From contig NZ_JABVWW010000002.1 in the NCBI RefSeq assembly GCF_013350005.1, positions 248,001 to 312,000 of the forward strand: DNA of 64,000 bases, read 5' to 3'. This document shows, one piece after another, positions 17,279 to 27,055 of the stretch (positions within the stretch are counted from its first letter, which is position 1; the number at the start of each line of letters is the position of its first letter). Source of the DNA: Methylocystis silviterrae. Lineage in GTDB: Bacteria; Pseudomonadota; Alphaproteobacteria; Rhizobiales; Beijerinckiaceae. A program made the translations under genes and the position numbers. Under the pieces are notes generated by a model. That model saw only the letters and a program-made list of their open reading frames with translations, was not told where the DNA came from and ran no database searches.

Positions 17279-19753
17279 TCATCTCGCCCGCCCACGAATT
17301 TTGGGAGCGTCCGCCGCCGGCCGATTTGGCTCTGGAGGCATAGGCGCGCTCTGTAGTTCGGCTGGCGTTGACGGCACGGGCCAGCGTGTTGGCCGATCCA
17401 TGACGAATTGATTGATCGCGCAAATGAACGAACTGAACATGAAGCCGCCATGGCTCATGAGCACATCGTCATAGGCGCGCATGTTCCAGAACGGGTCGTT
17501 AGCGCGCGTGATCGGGAGCATTCCCGCAAGCCGGAAGCCGTGAGTCATCTCGACCGCTGGACGACCGCCGCTGCCGCGAGGATTCGCAGGATCTGGGTCG
17601 AGCGGCGGCGCCAATCGTGCGCTCTCCCACTGAGTGCCATTCATTTGCGCCTTTCGGGCGCGCGTTAGCCAGTCATGGCTGATCGGACAGTCCAATGACG
17701 GGTCGGCGGGGATCTGCTCGTAGGGCGCCTGGTTGGGCGGCGCCCAACCGATGCTGCGGATTTCATGCGTCGTGCCGAGCTGGCGCGCCGGCATGCGATA
17801 AGTGTCGACGAGACTTACCGACGACCGCGGCGGATCGAGATGGCCGATGGTGCGGGAAGATTCGATATCCGTATTCTGGAAGGGAAGATCGCTCACGAAT
17901 TCTCCGACCCTCTGCCAAAAGCTCAGCGCCCGCTGTTCTCGCCGGTTTGCCGGCAGCTCGAAGCTTTCGCAGGCGGCGCGCCAATCGCGCGCGGCGCCGG
18001 CGATCATCGCGCCAAGGGGACGGAGGTCGCCGCGAAAAAGCGGGAAAGCGAGATAGGTCGCGAGGTCAGACTTGATGCCGATTTTCTTTTTTCGATCGAT
18101 ATCCTCCACCGCTTGATCGAGCGCAAACGGCGTTCTTAGCGCCCCGCAGGCGCGCTCGTCGGGGTTCGACGTCTCGTCATGGAAGATGAATTCCCCGGGT
18201 TTTTTTGCCTCTAGGAACCGCTTGTATCGCGCGCACATTTCGCTCGGCGAATTCATATCCGGACCGAGCAAACTCAGTTTGTCGTGCATGGCGATGGCGC
18301 AGTCTGCCGGCCGAATCCCGCCGGGAGGCCAGGAAAAGGCCGAGGTGACTGAAATCACGACAGGATTTTGATGAGCCGGAAAAAAGCGGTGACCCGCAAT
18401 GAGGTCGCCTTCGCCCTCGAAGAAAGCGACTTTCTCCCAGACGGCGCGCTGAACATCAGTCCATTTGGACGCTTCAGCCGCTGGGTTAATGAGAACCACG
18501 AGATCGCCGAGCGGGGGATAAAAATAGGCGTTGGCGCCCGGATGATTACGCACAGCCTTGATCAAATGGTCTTTCAAAGCCGTGGCCAACATGTTGCCGC
18601 CGAGGCTATGACCGATCACGATCATCTTGTTTGGATTGTCTCGTTGCTTTGCCTTCGTCCCGAGCTGTTTGTTGAGAACCTGCTCGATTTTTCTCAGCGC
18701 CATGAGGGCGTGCGGCGCAATATATTCGCTGACGGGTTTGCGGTCGAAGAGGGTCAGCGTCGCGACGCCGGAAGCGAGCGAATCGCCCCAGGAATTGATC
18801 CAGTTCTTCCAGCACAAAGGCTTTTCGCTGGGTAAAACGCCGTTCGAACAATGTGAGGCGTCGCCATCTAAGAGCGCGCCCACGCTATTGCCCAGGGCGA
18901 TAAAGGGAAGATGCAGTCGCGTCTCGTTCAGGCGTGCGCCTCGCCAGCCGACGTACGCCGCCGTCACCTCGCGCCCGCAATGCTCGCGTTCGCCAGCGTT
19001 GCACCGGTCGCGAAGGTATCGCGCGACATGCGCCGCGTAAGCGCGAAGATCGGTGACATTGCCGTCTCCGATTGATGCATCATGCCGCCAGCCATGAACG
19101 AAGACGATTACATAATTGCTATGCCTGACGACATTCCCGAATTCGTCGCTGTGGGTGCGCTTTTCAACTGATCGAAGATGCGCGTTGAGCGCCTCAAGTT
19201 GTGTGATCGGCTTCCATTCGCTGCGCTCGATATAGCTCACGCGATCGGTCAATTCGTTCAGGGTAAACAGCTGATGAGGGTCCTTGATCAGCTCGAACGG
19301 CTCGCCCTCCTCCTTGAATTCGAGAAAGGCCAGCGTGTAGCCAAGCGGATTCGATCGATTGTTGGCATCAGCGCTGGGAACAGGAACTTCGTGACGCTGT
19401 ATCGCGCATTGAAATCTCGTGTCCCAATGACCTGCCTCGTCCTTGAGCGCCGCTTCGTTTTCGGCGTTGCCATAAGCAGCGAGAATATTCCATGCCGGCG
19501 ACGCGTAGTTTCCGTTTTCGCCGATCCGCATGTTGCAGTCGCGCGAGTCGGGATCAAGAACGCGATAGGGGTGGTCCTTCGGCGTGGAAATGGCCCAAGC
19601 GGTCACGAGAACCATCAGAAAGGCCAAAAGCAAAAGACGCACGACAGTTATTGCGGCGCGCCAGATGAAACGAGCTGCGCGACGCAGACCAGTGAGGATC
19701 TTGAAAGAAAGTGAACGCAGCGAGCCGGTCGTAGATGCAAGACGGGCGCTCAT
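17279..19753 (-). CDS. Large membrane-anchored alpha/beta-hydrolase-like protein
   Basis: 824 residues. A cytoplasmic Arg-rich head (1-30) and one membrane helix (about 34-55) precede a long soluble region. Seen: YVIVFVHGWRHDA (about 215), which fits the beta-strand and oxyanion region of a lipase fold, and IVIGHSLGGNML (about 375), a canonical GxSxG nucleophile elbow. Further conserved-looking Cys pairs occur. The last 250 residues have no motif I know. It is probably an esterase, lipase or thioesterase facing the periplasm. A strong AAGGGGG lies before the ATG at 19753. It stands alone between rplT and lpdA. Confidence 0.72.
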   Translation of the reverse strand: MSARLASTTGSLRSLSFKILTGLRRAARFIWRAAITVVRLLLLAFLMVLVTAWAISTPKDHPYRVLDPDSRDCNMRIGENGNYASPAWNILAAYGNAENEAALKDEAGHWDTRFQCAIQRHEVPVPSADANNRSNPLGYTLAFLEFKEEGEPFELIKDPHQLFTLNELTDRVSYIERSEWKPITQLEALNAHLRSVEKRTHSDEFGNVVRHSNYVIVFVHGWRHDASIGDGNVTDLRAYAAHVARYLRDRCNAGEREHCGREVTAAYVGWRGARLNETRLHLPFIALGNSVGALLDGDASHCSNGVLPSEKPLCWKNWINSWGDSLASGVATLTLFDRKPVSEYIAPHALMALRKIEQVLNKQLGTKAKQRDNPNKMIVIGHSLGGNMLATALKDHLIKAVRNHPGANAYFYPPLGDLVVLINPAAEASKWTDVQRAVWEKVAFFEGEGDLIAGHRFFPAHQNPVVISVTSAFSWPPGGIRPADCAIAMHDKLSLLGPDMNSPSEMCARYKRFLEAKKPGEFIFHDETSNPDERACGALRTPFALDQAVEDIDRKKKIGIKSDLATYLAFPLFRGDLRPLGAMIAGAARDWRAACESFELPANRREQRALSFWQRVGEFVSDLPFQNTDIESSRTIGHLDPPRSSVSLVDTYRMPARQLGTTHEIRSIGWAPPNQAPYEQIPADPSLDCPISHDWLTRARKAQMNGTQWESARLAPPLDPDPANPRGSGGRPAVEMTHGFRLAGMLPITRANDPFWNMRAYDDVLMSHGGFMFSSFICAINQFVMDRPTRWPVPSTPAELQSAPMPPEPNRPAADAPKIRGRAR

Positions 19754-19888
19754 TCAAAGCCCCCTTATGGTCACGTGACTGCAAACGCCTAAACAATATA
19801 TGCTTTTCTCCAAGCCGTAAATTTTCGTGAATTTTTTAGGTTTGCCGATAACGCTGAAGACTGGGTCACATCGAAGCTAGGACGAAGC

Positions 19889-21328
19889 ATGGCCGACACA
19901 TATGATCTCATCGTCATCGGCGGCGGACCCGGCGGCTATGTCGCCGCGATTCGCGCCGCGCAATTGGGGCTGAAGACCGCGGTCGTCGAGCGCGAACATC
20001 TTGGCGGCATTTGCCTGAACTGGGGCTGCATTCCGACCAAGGCGCTGTTGCGCTCGGCCGAGGTCTACCGTCTCGCCAAGGAGGGCGAGCGGTTCGGCGT
20101 TTCGCCTGGCGCTCTGAGCGCGGACGTTACGCGCATTGTCGCGCACTCGCGCGAGGCGGCGACGCGGCTCAATGGCGGCGTGGCGTTTCTGCTCAAGAAG
20201 AACAAGATCGACGTCATCTGGGGCGAGGCGACGATCGCGGCAAAGGGCGAGGTGCGCGTCGCCGCGCCGACCAAACCGCCCATGCCGCCGCAATTGCCCT
20301 CGCCGAAAACGAGGCTCGACCACGGCGTCTATCAGGCGAAACACGTCATCATCGCGACCGGCGCGCGCCCGCGCGTTCTGCCGGGCCTCGAGCCCGACGG
20401 ACGACTCGTCTGGACTTATTTCGAGGCGATGAAGCCGGAGCGCTTTCCGAAATCGCTGCTCATCGTCGGCGCCGGCGCCATCGGCGTCGAATTTGCGTCT
20501 TTCTATCGGACGTTCGGCGTCGAGGTCATTCTCGTCGAAGCGCTGCCGCATATTCTTCCGAGCGAAGACGAAGAGATCGCCGCTCTGGCGCATCGATCGT
20601 TCAAGAAACAGGGGATCGACATTCGCGCCGCGACGACGGTGACGGGGGTCGAGAAGAAGGCTGACAGCCTCGCCGTGACGCTGAAACCCGCAGACGGCGA
20701 GACGCAGACGCTCGAAGTCGAGCGCGCGCTGTCGGCGATCGGCGTCGTCGCCAATGTCGAAAATCTCGGGTTAGAGGCGCTCGGCGTGGCGCTCGAGCGG
20801 GGCGTCATCAAGACCGACGGCCTGGGGCGCACCAATGTCGAAGGCGTTTACGCGATCGGCGACGTCGCCGGCGGCCCGATGCTTGCGCATAAGGCGGAGC
20901 ATGAGGGCGTCACTTGCGTCGAGGCGATCGCCGGACTGGACGCCCATGCGCTCGATAAATCTCGCGTGCCGGGCTGCACCTATTGTCATCCGCAGGTCGC
21001 TTCCGTCGGCCTGACCGAGGCGAAGGCGAAAGAGCAGGGGTTTGACGTCAAAGTCGGCCGCTTCCCCTATCTCGCCAATGGCAAGGCGATCGCGCTCGGC
21101 GAACTCGAGGGCGTCGTGAAGACGATCTTCGACGCCAAGAGCGGGCGGCTGCTCGGCGCGCATATCTTCGGGGTGGAAGCCACGGAAATGATCCAGGGCT
21201 TCGTCATCGCCATGAATCTCGAGACGACCGAAGAAGAGCTGATCCGCACGATCTTTCCGCATCCGACGCTGTCGGAAACGATGCATGAGAGCGTGCTCGC
21301 GGCCTTCGGCCGCGCGATTCACGTTTGA
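19889..21328 (+). CDS. lpdA: Dihydrolipoyl dehydrogenase
   Basis: 479-residue FAD-dependent E3 component that reoxidises dihydrolipoamide in 2-oxoacid dehydrogenase complexes or glycine cleavage. Seen: FAD-binding GGGPGGYVAA at 11-20, the redox pair Cys42/Cys47 in GGICLNWGCIPTK, NAD-binding GAGAIGVEF, and the C-terminal catalytic FPHPTLSE. A Pro-rich insert of about 15 residues at 130-145 (PTKPPMPPQLPSPK) is longer than in the E. coli enzyme. No E1/E2 genes are adjacent, so the partner complex cannot be told. Confidence 0.95.
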   Translation: MADTYDLIVIGGGPGGYVAAIRAAQLGLKTAVVEREHLGGICLNWGCIPTKALLRSAEVYRLAKEGERFGVSPGALSADVTRIVAHSREAATRLNGGVAFLLKKNKIDVIWGEATIAAKGEVRVAAPTKPPMPPQLPSPKTRLDHGVYQAKHVIIATGARPRVLPGLEPDGRLVWTYFEAMKPERFPKSLLIVGAGAIGVEFASFYRTFGVEVILVEALPHILPSEDEEIAALAHRSFKKQGIDIRAATTVTGVEKKADSLAVTLKPADGETQTLEVERALSAIGVVANVENLGLEALGVALERGVIKTDGLGRTNVEGVYAIGDVAGGPMLAHKAEHEGVTCVEAIAGLDAHALDKSRVPGCTYCHPQVASVGLTEAKAKEQGFDVKVGRFPYLANGKAIALGELEGVVKTIFDAKSGRLLGAHIFGVEATEMIQGFVIAMNLETTEEELIRTIFPHPTLSETMHESVLAAFGRAIHV

Positions 21329-21360
21329 TTCGACGTCCGGTTGAGCAGTTCGTCTGGGCT

Positions 21361-21469
21361 GTCATTCCTGGCAGGCCGAAGGCCTGACCGGGAATCCAGA
21401 GCCGATCCAACAATGCTCGCTTTGCTCTGGATTCCCGATCGCGCGCAAAGCGCGCGTCGGGAATGACAT
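21361..21469. repeat. Palindromic intergenic repeat
   Basis: Ends GTCATTCC and GGAATGAC are inverted. Inside are two inverted half-units, one with AGGCCGAAGGCCT and one with GCGCGCAAAGCGCGC. It sits between the convergent lpdA and PHA synthase genes. I recall similar units across Hyphomicrobiales genomes. The rest of the 230-base gap holds no gene. Confidence 0.85.
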
Positions 21470-21559
21470 CCGGGGAATTCAACGGAATGTTGCGAGGCGT
21501 GGCGCGCGCCGAGGGCGCCAGGTGAGGGGCCTCCGCAACGAAAGGCGGTTCTCGTCGCG

Positions 21560-23443
21560 TCAGCTCTGCAGCACATAGGTTCCCGGCGCGTCGCAGAGCG
21601 CTTCGGCCATCAGCGGCGGCGCGACCGGCGGACCGGAACGAGCGGCGAGCCAGGCGCTCCATTCCGGCCACCAGGATCCTTCCCTGACAGCCGCGATCTT
21701 CACCCATTCTGCGGGGTCGGCGTAATGCTCGCCGTCCACACGGCTTGTGAAGCGGTACTCGCCGCGCTTCTTCTCGGGCGCCGAGACGATGCCGACGTTA
21801 TGGCCGCCGCTCGTCAACAGGAAGGTGATTTGGGCGTCGACGAGCAGGTGGATCTTATAAACCGAGCGCCAGGGCGCGACATGATCGCGCTCCGTGCCGA
21901 CGGCGAAAATCGGCGCGCCAATATCATTGAGCGCGACGGCGCCGCCGTTGGCGCGAAGCCGCCCTTCGGCGAGATCATTGTTGAGGAAAAGCCGGCGAAG
22001 ATATTCGGAGTGCATCTTGTAGGGCATGCGCGTGGCGTCGGCGTTCCAGGCCATCATGTCGGTCATCGGCTCGCGCTCGCCCATGAGATAGGATTTGAGC
22101 GCATAGGACCAGACAAGATCATTGGAGCGCAGGAGTTGGAACGCGCCGGCCATCTCTTTGGAATCGAGAAAGCCGTGCTCCCACATCAGATCTTCAAGGA
22201 AGTCGAGCTGACTCTCATTGACGAAGAGCGTGAGTTCTCCGGCTTCGGTGAAATCGGTTTGCGCCGCGAGGAGCGTCAGGCTCTTGAGGCGCTCGTCATT
22301 GTCGCGCGCCATGGCGGCGGCGGCGATCGCGAGCAGCGTTCCGCCAAGACAATAGCCGGCCGCATGGATCTTTCGGTCCGGCATGAGCCGCGAGATGACG
22401 TCGAGCGCGGCCATCACACCGAGCCTGCGATAGGCCTCCATATCGAGATCGCGATCTTCGGCGCTCGGATTGCGCCAGGAGATCATGAACACCGTGAAGC
22501 CTTGCTCGGTCAAAAACCGAACCAGCGAATTATGCGGCGATAGATCGAGGATGTAATATTTCATGATCCAGGCCGGCGTGATGAGCACGGGCTCGGGCCG
22601 CACCGTTTCCGTCGCCGCCGCATATTGGATGAGTTCGATCAGCCGGTTGCGATAGATCACCTTGCCCGGCGTGATCGCGACATTCTGTCCAGGGACGAAG
22701 GCTTCGGCGCCGACAGGCCGCTTGCCGCCGGCGCGCCGCTCCAAGTCTTCAAGAAAATTCTGCAGGCCATAAACGAGATTGACGCCGCCGGTCTCGAACG
22801 TGCGTTGCAGCGCCTCGGGATTCGTCAGCAGAAAATTCGACGGCGAGAACATGTCGAGCAATTGCCGCGAGGCGAATTCGACGACGTTTTCATGCTGCTT
22901 GGTGACGCCGCCGATTCCCGTCGTGGCGTTGTGCCACCACTGCTGATTGAGCAGAAAACCCTGGTAGAGCAGCGCAAAGGGCCAGCGCCGCCACGCTTCG
23001 CCGGCAAATCTCTTGTCCTGCGGCAGCGGCTCGATGCAGGGCGCGGCGTTCGGCTGCAGCGCGCAGCGTGAGGCGTAATTGGCGAAACGCCAGCTCTTGC
23101 GCATCGCCTTTTCGGCGAGCTGCATCTGCTTTCCTGGCGCTGTCGCGAGATGGGCCGCCCAATCCCAATAGGCGCCGGCCATCGATGCGGGCGAAAGGCC
23201 GCCGGTCAGATGGGCGACGCTCGCATGAAGCGAGCGGTCGATGACATTGCTCAGCGCAGCGTAGCCGTAAGGGTCTCTGTCGGCGGCGCGCTCCGCCGCC
23301 AGAAAGGCGCTTGGCCACGCTTCGACGAAGGCTTTCGACGCGAGCCGCGGAAAGTCATGGGCAGGGGAGGGGTGGCGATGGCTGGAAGATGCTTGCTCTG
23401 CGCGCGCAGGGTTCGTCTGCTCGGCATTGGGGTGCTTTGTCAT
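21560..23443 (-). CDS. phaC: Poly(3-hydroxyalkanoate) synthase (class I-like)
   Basis: 627 residues, within the range of class I PhaC. It polymerises (R)-3-hydroxyacyl-CoA at the surface of storage granules. Seen: lipase-like box GYCLGG with nucleophile Cys365, catalytic Asp520 in GTERDHVAPW and His548 in SGGHN, plus the family N-terminal domain (PGQNVAITPGKVIYRN at about 251). A long Ala/Pro-rich N-terminus of about 30 residues is variable. The ATG at 23443 has AAAGGA upstream. phaA, phaB and phasin genes are not adjacent. Confidence 0.93.
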   Translation of the reverse strand: MTKHPNAEQTNPARAEQASSSHRHPSPAHDFPRLASKAFVEAWPSAFLAAERAADRDPYGYAALSNVIDRSLHASVAHLTGGLSPASMAGAYWDWAAHLATAPGKQMQLAEKAMRKSWRFANYASRCALQPNAAPCIEPLPQDKRFAGEAWRRWPFALLYQGFLLNQQWWHNATTGIGGVTKQHENVVEFASRQLLDMFSPSNFLLTNPEALQRTFETGGVNLVYGLQNFLEDLERRAGGKRPVGAEAFVPGQNVAITPGKVIYRNRLIELIQYAAATETVRPEPVLITPAWIMKYYILDLSPHNSLVRFLTEQGFTVFMISWRNPSAEDRDLDMEAYRRLGVMAALDVISRLMPDRKIHAAGYCLGGTLLAIAAAAMARDNDERLKSLTLLAAQTDFTEAGELTLFVNESQLDFLEDLMWEHGFLDSKEMAGAFQLLRSNDLVWSYALKSYLMGEREPMTDMMAWNADATRMPYKMHSEYLRRLFLNNDLAEGRLRANGGAVALNDIGAPIFAVGTERDHVAPWRSVYKIHLLVDAQITFLLTSGGHNVGIVSAPEKKRGEYRFTSRVDGEHYADPAEWVKIAAVREGSWWPEWSAWLAARSGPPVAPPLMAEALCDAPGTYVLQS

Positions 23444-23589
23444 CAACGTCCTTTAAGCGGAGGCGCTCGACTGGATTCTGATCCTATTTCGGGCGATGCT
23501 GCGCCGCAACATTGTGTTTCGCGGGCTTGGCCGGGAGGCGAGCGCTACCATGTCCCTGTGAAGGAATGCCGACCGCTTAGGAGACCCCT

Positions 23590-24135
23590 ATGAGAGCCAT
23601 CGCCGCAGCCGCCTTATTGACTCTCGTCTCGAGCGCCGCGCTCGCCGCTCTCAAGCCTGGAGACGCCGCGCCCGACTTCAGTCTGGAGGCCGCGCAGGGC
23701 GGCAAGGAGTTCTCCTTCTCGCTGCGTCAGGCGCTCGAGAAGGGTCCGGTCGTGCTGTATTTCTATCCGAAGTCGTTCACGAGCGTCTGCACGCTCGAGG
23801 CGCATGAATTCGCCGAAGCCATGGAGCAGTTCTCCGCCATGGGCGCGAGCGTCATTGGCGTATCGAGCGACAAGATCGCCACGCAGCGCGAATTCTCGAC
23901 GAAAGAGTGCCGGGATAAATTTCCCGTCGGCGCCGATCCCGACTTCAAGGTGATCAACGCCTATGACGCCGCCTTCAAGGTTCCGGTCGCGGGAGCGATG
24001 TTCGCGAACCGCATCTCATATGTCATCGCGCCGGACGGGAAGATTCTCTCGGCGCTCGAGGATTCTGGCGCAACGAAGCATATTGAGAATGCGCTTGCCG
24101 TCGTGCGGCAGTGGCGCGATTCGCACGGGAATTGA
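23590..24135 (+). CDS. Exported peroxiredoxin (AhpC/TSA, BCP-like)
   Basis: 181 residues. A signal peptide (about 1-19, ending ALA) is followed by a thioredoxin-fold peroxiredoxin with FYPKSFTSVCTLEA; Cys67 is the peroxidatic residue. The active site reads SVCT rather than the usual TxxC, still a variant known in BCP/PrxQ-like proteins. Cys107 is a candidate resolving Cys. It would detoxify peroxides in the periplasm. GGAGACC precedes the ATG. It is transcribed divergently from phaC. Confidence 0.86.
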   Translation: MRAIAAAALLTLVSSAALAALKPGDAAPDFSLEAAQGGKEFSFSLRQALEKGPVVLYFYPKSFTSVCTLEAHEFAEAMEQFSAMGASVIGVSSDKIATQREFSTKECRDKFPVGADPDFKVINAYDAAFKVPVAGAMFANRISYVIAPDGKILSALEDSGATKHIENALAVVRQWRDSHGN

Positions 24136-24185
24136 GCCACCCGATGCGCAAAGACGCCATCGCGCATCCTGCGGTGGCCCGTCGT

Positions 24186-24668
24186 TCACCCCCTCTTCGG
24201 GCGAATGCGGATGATCACGTCGCAGCCGACGATTTCCATCCCTTCCGGCGGCGCCGGCAACCGCGTAAATTCGACAGAGCCATCGGCGGCGTCGAACATG
24301 CGGCCCGTCGCTTCATCCATGAAATGGTGGTGCGGCGAGGTGCGCGTATGGAAGTAGGTACGAGGTCCCTGCACGGCGATTTCGCGCAACAGCCCTGCTC
24401 CGGCGAACTGGTTGAGCGTGTTGTAGACCGTGGAGAGAGACATCGTCAGACCGGCTTCGCGCGCTTCGGCGTGCAAAGCCTCGGCGCTCACATGTCGATC
24501 GCCGTTGCCGAACAGCAGCCGGCTCAGAGCGAGCCGCTGAACGGTTGGGCGCAGACCTGCGCCGCGCAGCCGCGCTTTGATATCCGACACCTTCGTTGCG
24601 CTCTCGGGGGATTGATCGCGCAGTTTGATCGAACGGTCGAAACTCGTAGTCGAAGGTTGATGAGTCAT
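24186..24668 (-). CDS. irr: Fur-family regulator, Irr-like
   Basis: 160 residues. The winged-helix DNA-binding part (LRPTVQRLALSRLLF, LSTVYNTLNQF) and HHH motif at 113-115 (SPHHHFMDEATG) match Irr, the heme/iron-responsive repressor-activator of Rhizobiales. The N-terminal heme regulatory Cys-Pro motif of Bradyrhizobium Irr is absent, as in most other rhizobial Irr proteins. It would control heme synthesis and iron metabolism genes when iron is scarce. Located between an exported peroxiredoxin and a lytic transglycosylase; PerR is the main alternative call. Confidence 0.85.
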   Translation of the reverse strand: MTHQPSTTSFDRSIKLRDQSPESATKVSDIKARLRGAGLRPTVQRLALSRLLFGNGDRHVSAEALHAEAREAGLTMSLSTVYNTLNQFAGAGLLREIAVQGPRTYFHTRTSPHHHFMDEATGRMFDAADGSVEFTRLPAPPEGMEIVGCDVIIRIRPKRG

Positions 24669-24803
24669 TCTTCGCGACAGGCGAGCATCACTCGCTCCCT
24701 ATTCATACATTAAGCTTTTTTCAGTAGAGGGCAGCGCCCGCCCCCTGTCAAACGAAATGGCGGAAGGTGTAATATTTCCAAAGAAGCAGCAAAGGACTGG
24801 CTA

Positions 24804-26024
24804 ATGATGCGGCGCCTTGAGCCAATACTCTGTGCAGGGATTGATCGACGTCAGATGCTCGGCGCGTCGGTTCGTGCGGTCGCCGCTCTCTGGCTTGCCG
24901 AAGGCAGCGCCAAAGCCGACACGTTCGAGGCGTTTTTGCAGGGCCTGTGGCCGTCAGCGCAGGCCGCCGGCGTCTCGCGCGAAACCTTTGACGCGGCGAT
25001 CGCCGGACTTGCGCCGGACCCCTCGGTCTCGGCGAAGCCGCGCGCGCAGTCCGAGTTCACCATCTCGATTCCCGCCTATCTCGCTGGCGCTGTGACGAAT
25101 GGTCGCGTGGCGCGCGGCCGGGCGGTCGCCGCCGAACTCGCGGGGCCGCTCGGTCGGGCCCAGTCCCGTCACGGCGTTCCAAGCGAGATCGTCGTCGCCA
25201 TTCTGGGAGTCGAGAGCAATTTCGGAACGGCGGCCGGCGGCTCTGACGCGCTGCGCGTCCTGGCGTCGCTGGCGTGGAAGGGGCATCGCGCCGAAACCTT
25301 CATTGAGGAATTTGTCGCCGCGCTCGTGATGCTGGAGAGGGGCTATGCGACGCGGGCGCAATTGCGCGGCTCTTGGGCTGGCGCCATGGGCCAACCGCAG
25401 TTCATGCCCTCCGCCTATCTCAAATATGCCGAAAGCGACGAGGGCGGCGGCGCGCCGGACATCTGGCGCTCGCGCGGCGACGCCGTGGCCTCCATCGCCA
25501 ATTTCCTGGCGAAATCCGGATGGGTCGCCGGATTGCCCGCCGTCGTCGAAGTGCGACTGCCCGAGGGGTTTGACTACGGCGCCTTCGATCTCGATTTCGC
25601 GCGCTGGCGGCAACTTGGCGTGACGCGCGCCGACGGCGGCGCGCTGCCAAGCAGCGGCGCTGCAAGCCTATATCTGCCGGCCGGCGCGAACGGCCCGGCC
25701 TTTCTGATTACCGACAATTTTGAAGTCATCCGCCAATACAATACGTCCGACGCCTATGCGATGTCGGTCGCGCTGCTCGCCGAGCGCATCGCCGGGCGCA
25801 ATATCCCGATCGCGCCCTGGCCGAAGGTCGCGCCGCTGTCGACCGCCGACGTCAAGGCGATGCAGAAGCTCTTGACGGAGCGCGGCTTTTATCGCGGCAC
25901 GTTCGACGGCAAGCTCGGCCGCGCGAGCCGCAACGCGATCCATGCCTTTCAATTGAGCGAGCGCATCCAGCCGGCCGACGGGTTTGCGACGAAAGACGTT
26001 CTGGCGCGGCTGCGCGGCCGATAG
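24804..26024 (+). CDS. Lytic murein transglycosylase with peptidoglycan-binding domain
   Basis: 406 residues. A signal-like N-terminus (hydrophobic 17-36) is followed by an MltB-type SLT_2 catalytic domain with the catalytic Glu137 in ILGVESNFG, and GSWAGAMGQPQFMPSAY. A C-terminal peptidoglycan-binding domain (about 345-405) contains LLTERGFYRGTFDGKLG. It cleaves glycan strands to 1,6-anhydro products in the periplasm. AAAGGA precedes the first ATG. Confidence 0.93.
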   Translation: MMRRLEPILCAGIDRRQMLGASVRAVAALWLAEGSAKADTFEAFLQGLWPSAQAAGVSRETFDAAIAGLAPDPSVSAKPRAQSEFTISIPAYLAGAVTNGRVARGRAVAAELAGPLGRAQSRHGVPSEIVVAILGVESNFGTAAGGSDALRVLASLAWKGHRAETFIEEFVAALVMLERGYATRAQLRGSWAGAMGQPQFMPSAYLKYAESDEGGGAPDIWRSRGDAVASIANFLAKSGWVAGLPAVVEVRLPEGFDYGAFDLDFARWRQLGVTRADGGALPSSGAASLYLPAGANGPAFLITDNFEVIRQYNTSDAYAMSVALLAERIAGRNIPIAPWPKVAPLSTADVKAMQKLLTERGFYRGTFDGKLGRASRNAIHAFQLSERIQPADGFATKDVLARLRGR

Positions 26025-26048
26025 AGCGCGCTCTAAGCTATTGGAATC

Positions 26049-26092
26049 GATCACGCTGCATTTTGGCGATTCCGCCAAAATGCAGCGTGATC
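26049..26092. repeat. 20-bp perfect inverted repeat hairpin
   Basis: A 20-base arm beginning GATCACGCTGCATTTTGG (26049-26068) is perfectly complementary to 26073-26092 across the loop ATTC. It lies between two convergent genes. The perfect stem suggests selection or recent insertion; it could act as a bidirectional transcription stop, although no T run follows. Confidence 0.85.
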
Positions 26093-26107
26093 TAGAGTCG
26101 CTGCGGT

Positions 26108-26890
26108 TCAGACGTCGAGATCGCGGTAGACGGAGACTTCCCTTTCGCGCGCGATCCGCGCCGCATCGCCGGCGCGAAAGCCGCGCCAGACGTCGAAGGC
26201 CATGACCAGCGTCGTGAACAGTCCGGAAATTTTCCCGACGATGAAGCTGAAGGGAAAAAAGAGACGGTCCGGCGGAAGGATGAATTGCGCGCCAAGAAAG
26301 ATGAGCGCTGCGTTGACGAAATAGGCCGGCCGAAACAGTGATTTTTCTTCCCAGGCGCTTTGCGCATAGCTGCGCGAATTCTTCTTCACCGCGCGATTGT
26401 AAGCTGGATTTGGAAACATGCCCCAGAAGCGCCGTTTGGGCGGAAGCGCGTTCGGCCCCGCGAGCAGCGCGCGATAGCTTTGACGCACCGAGGAATGCGC
26501 AAGCAGCGCGAGGATGATGTTGGCGATCACGAAAGCGAATTTGAGCTGGAGGAACGAGAACGACAGTTGCGCGGCGAGGTCGACGAAAAACAAATGCGTG
26601 AATGCGTTCAGCACAAAGGCGGAGCGATGAAAGCTCGCGCGGTTGATGTCTTGAGTCTTCTCGTCGATGAAAGTCGCGCCCGCCTTGGTCTCGGCGAGTT
26701 CCTTGAGAGTCAGCCGATCATAGTCGTCGGTCTTGAACCGCTTCGCGATCTCGCCAATCGTTTCGAGCGGCGGCCCGCGCTTGATCTTGAAGGTCGCCTT
26801 GTTGAGGAAAGTTGAGATACGCGCGAAAATGTCGCGCGCCATTGCATAACGTGACGTGACCGAACTGAGAAAATCGGGCTCTCCCGCCAT
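26108..26890 (-). CDS. Membrane protein of unknown function
   Basis: 260 residues. A soluble N-terminal region (about 1-90) with KRFKTDDYDRLTLKEL precedes four predicted membrane helices (about 95-140 and 190-235), with a charged PPKRRFWGMFPNPAY loop between the pairs. I recognise no family. The start is the ATG at 26890; a GTG at 26899 is in frame. Convergent with the transglycosylase and divergent from oligoendopeptidase F. Confidence 0.75.
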   Translation of the reverse strand: MAGEPDFLSSVTSRYAMARDIFARISTFLNKATFKIKRGPPLETIGEIAKRFKTDDYDRLTLKELAETKAGATFIDEKTQDINRASFHRSAFVLNAFTHLFFVDLAAQLSFSFLQLKFAFVIANIILALLAHSSVRQSYRALLAGPNALPPKRRFWGMFPNPAYNRAVKKNSRSYAQSAWEEKSLFRPAYFVNAALIFLGAQFILPPDRLFFPFSFIVGKISGLFTTLVMAFDVWRGFRAGDAARIAREREVSVYRDLDV

Positions 26891-27055
26891 TGCGCGCACC
26901 TAAGCTGATTCTTTCGCTCCCATACTGTTATAGACGCAACAGGCGCCGGCGCCGACCCTGACCGCAGGTTGATCCCGTCCGGCCTCTTGCCATATTTAAG
27001 CTTGCCCCGCTCCTCGCGTCTTCGCTTGTCGGAGCCGCCCATTTTGGTCCCCGCC

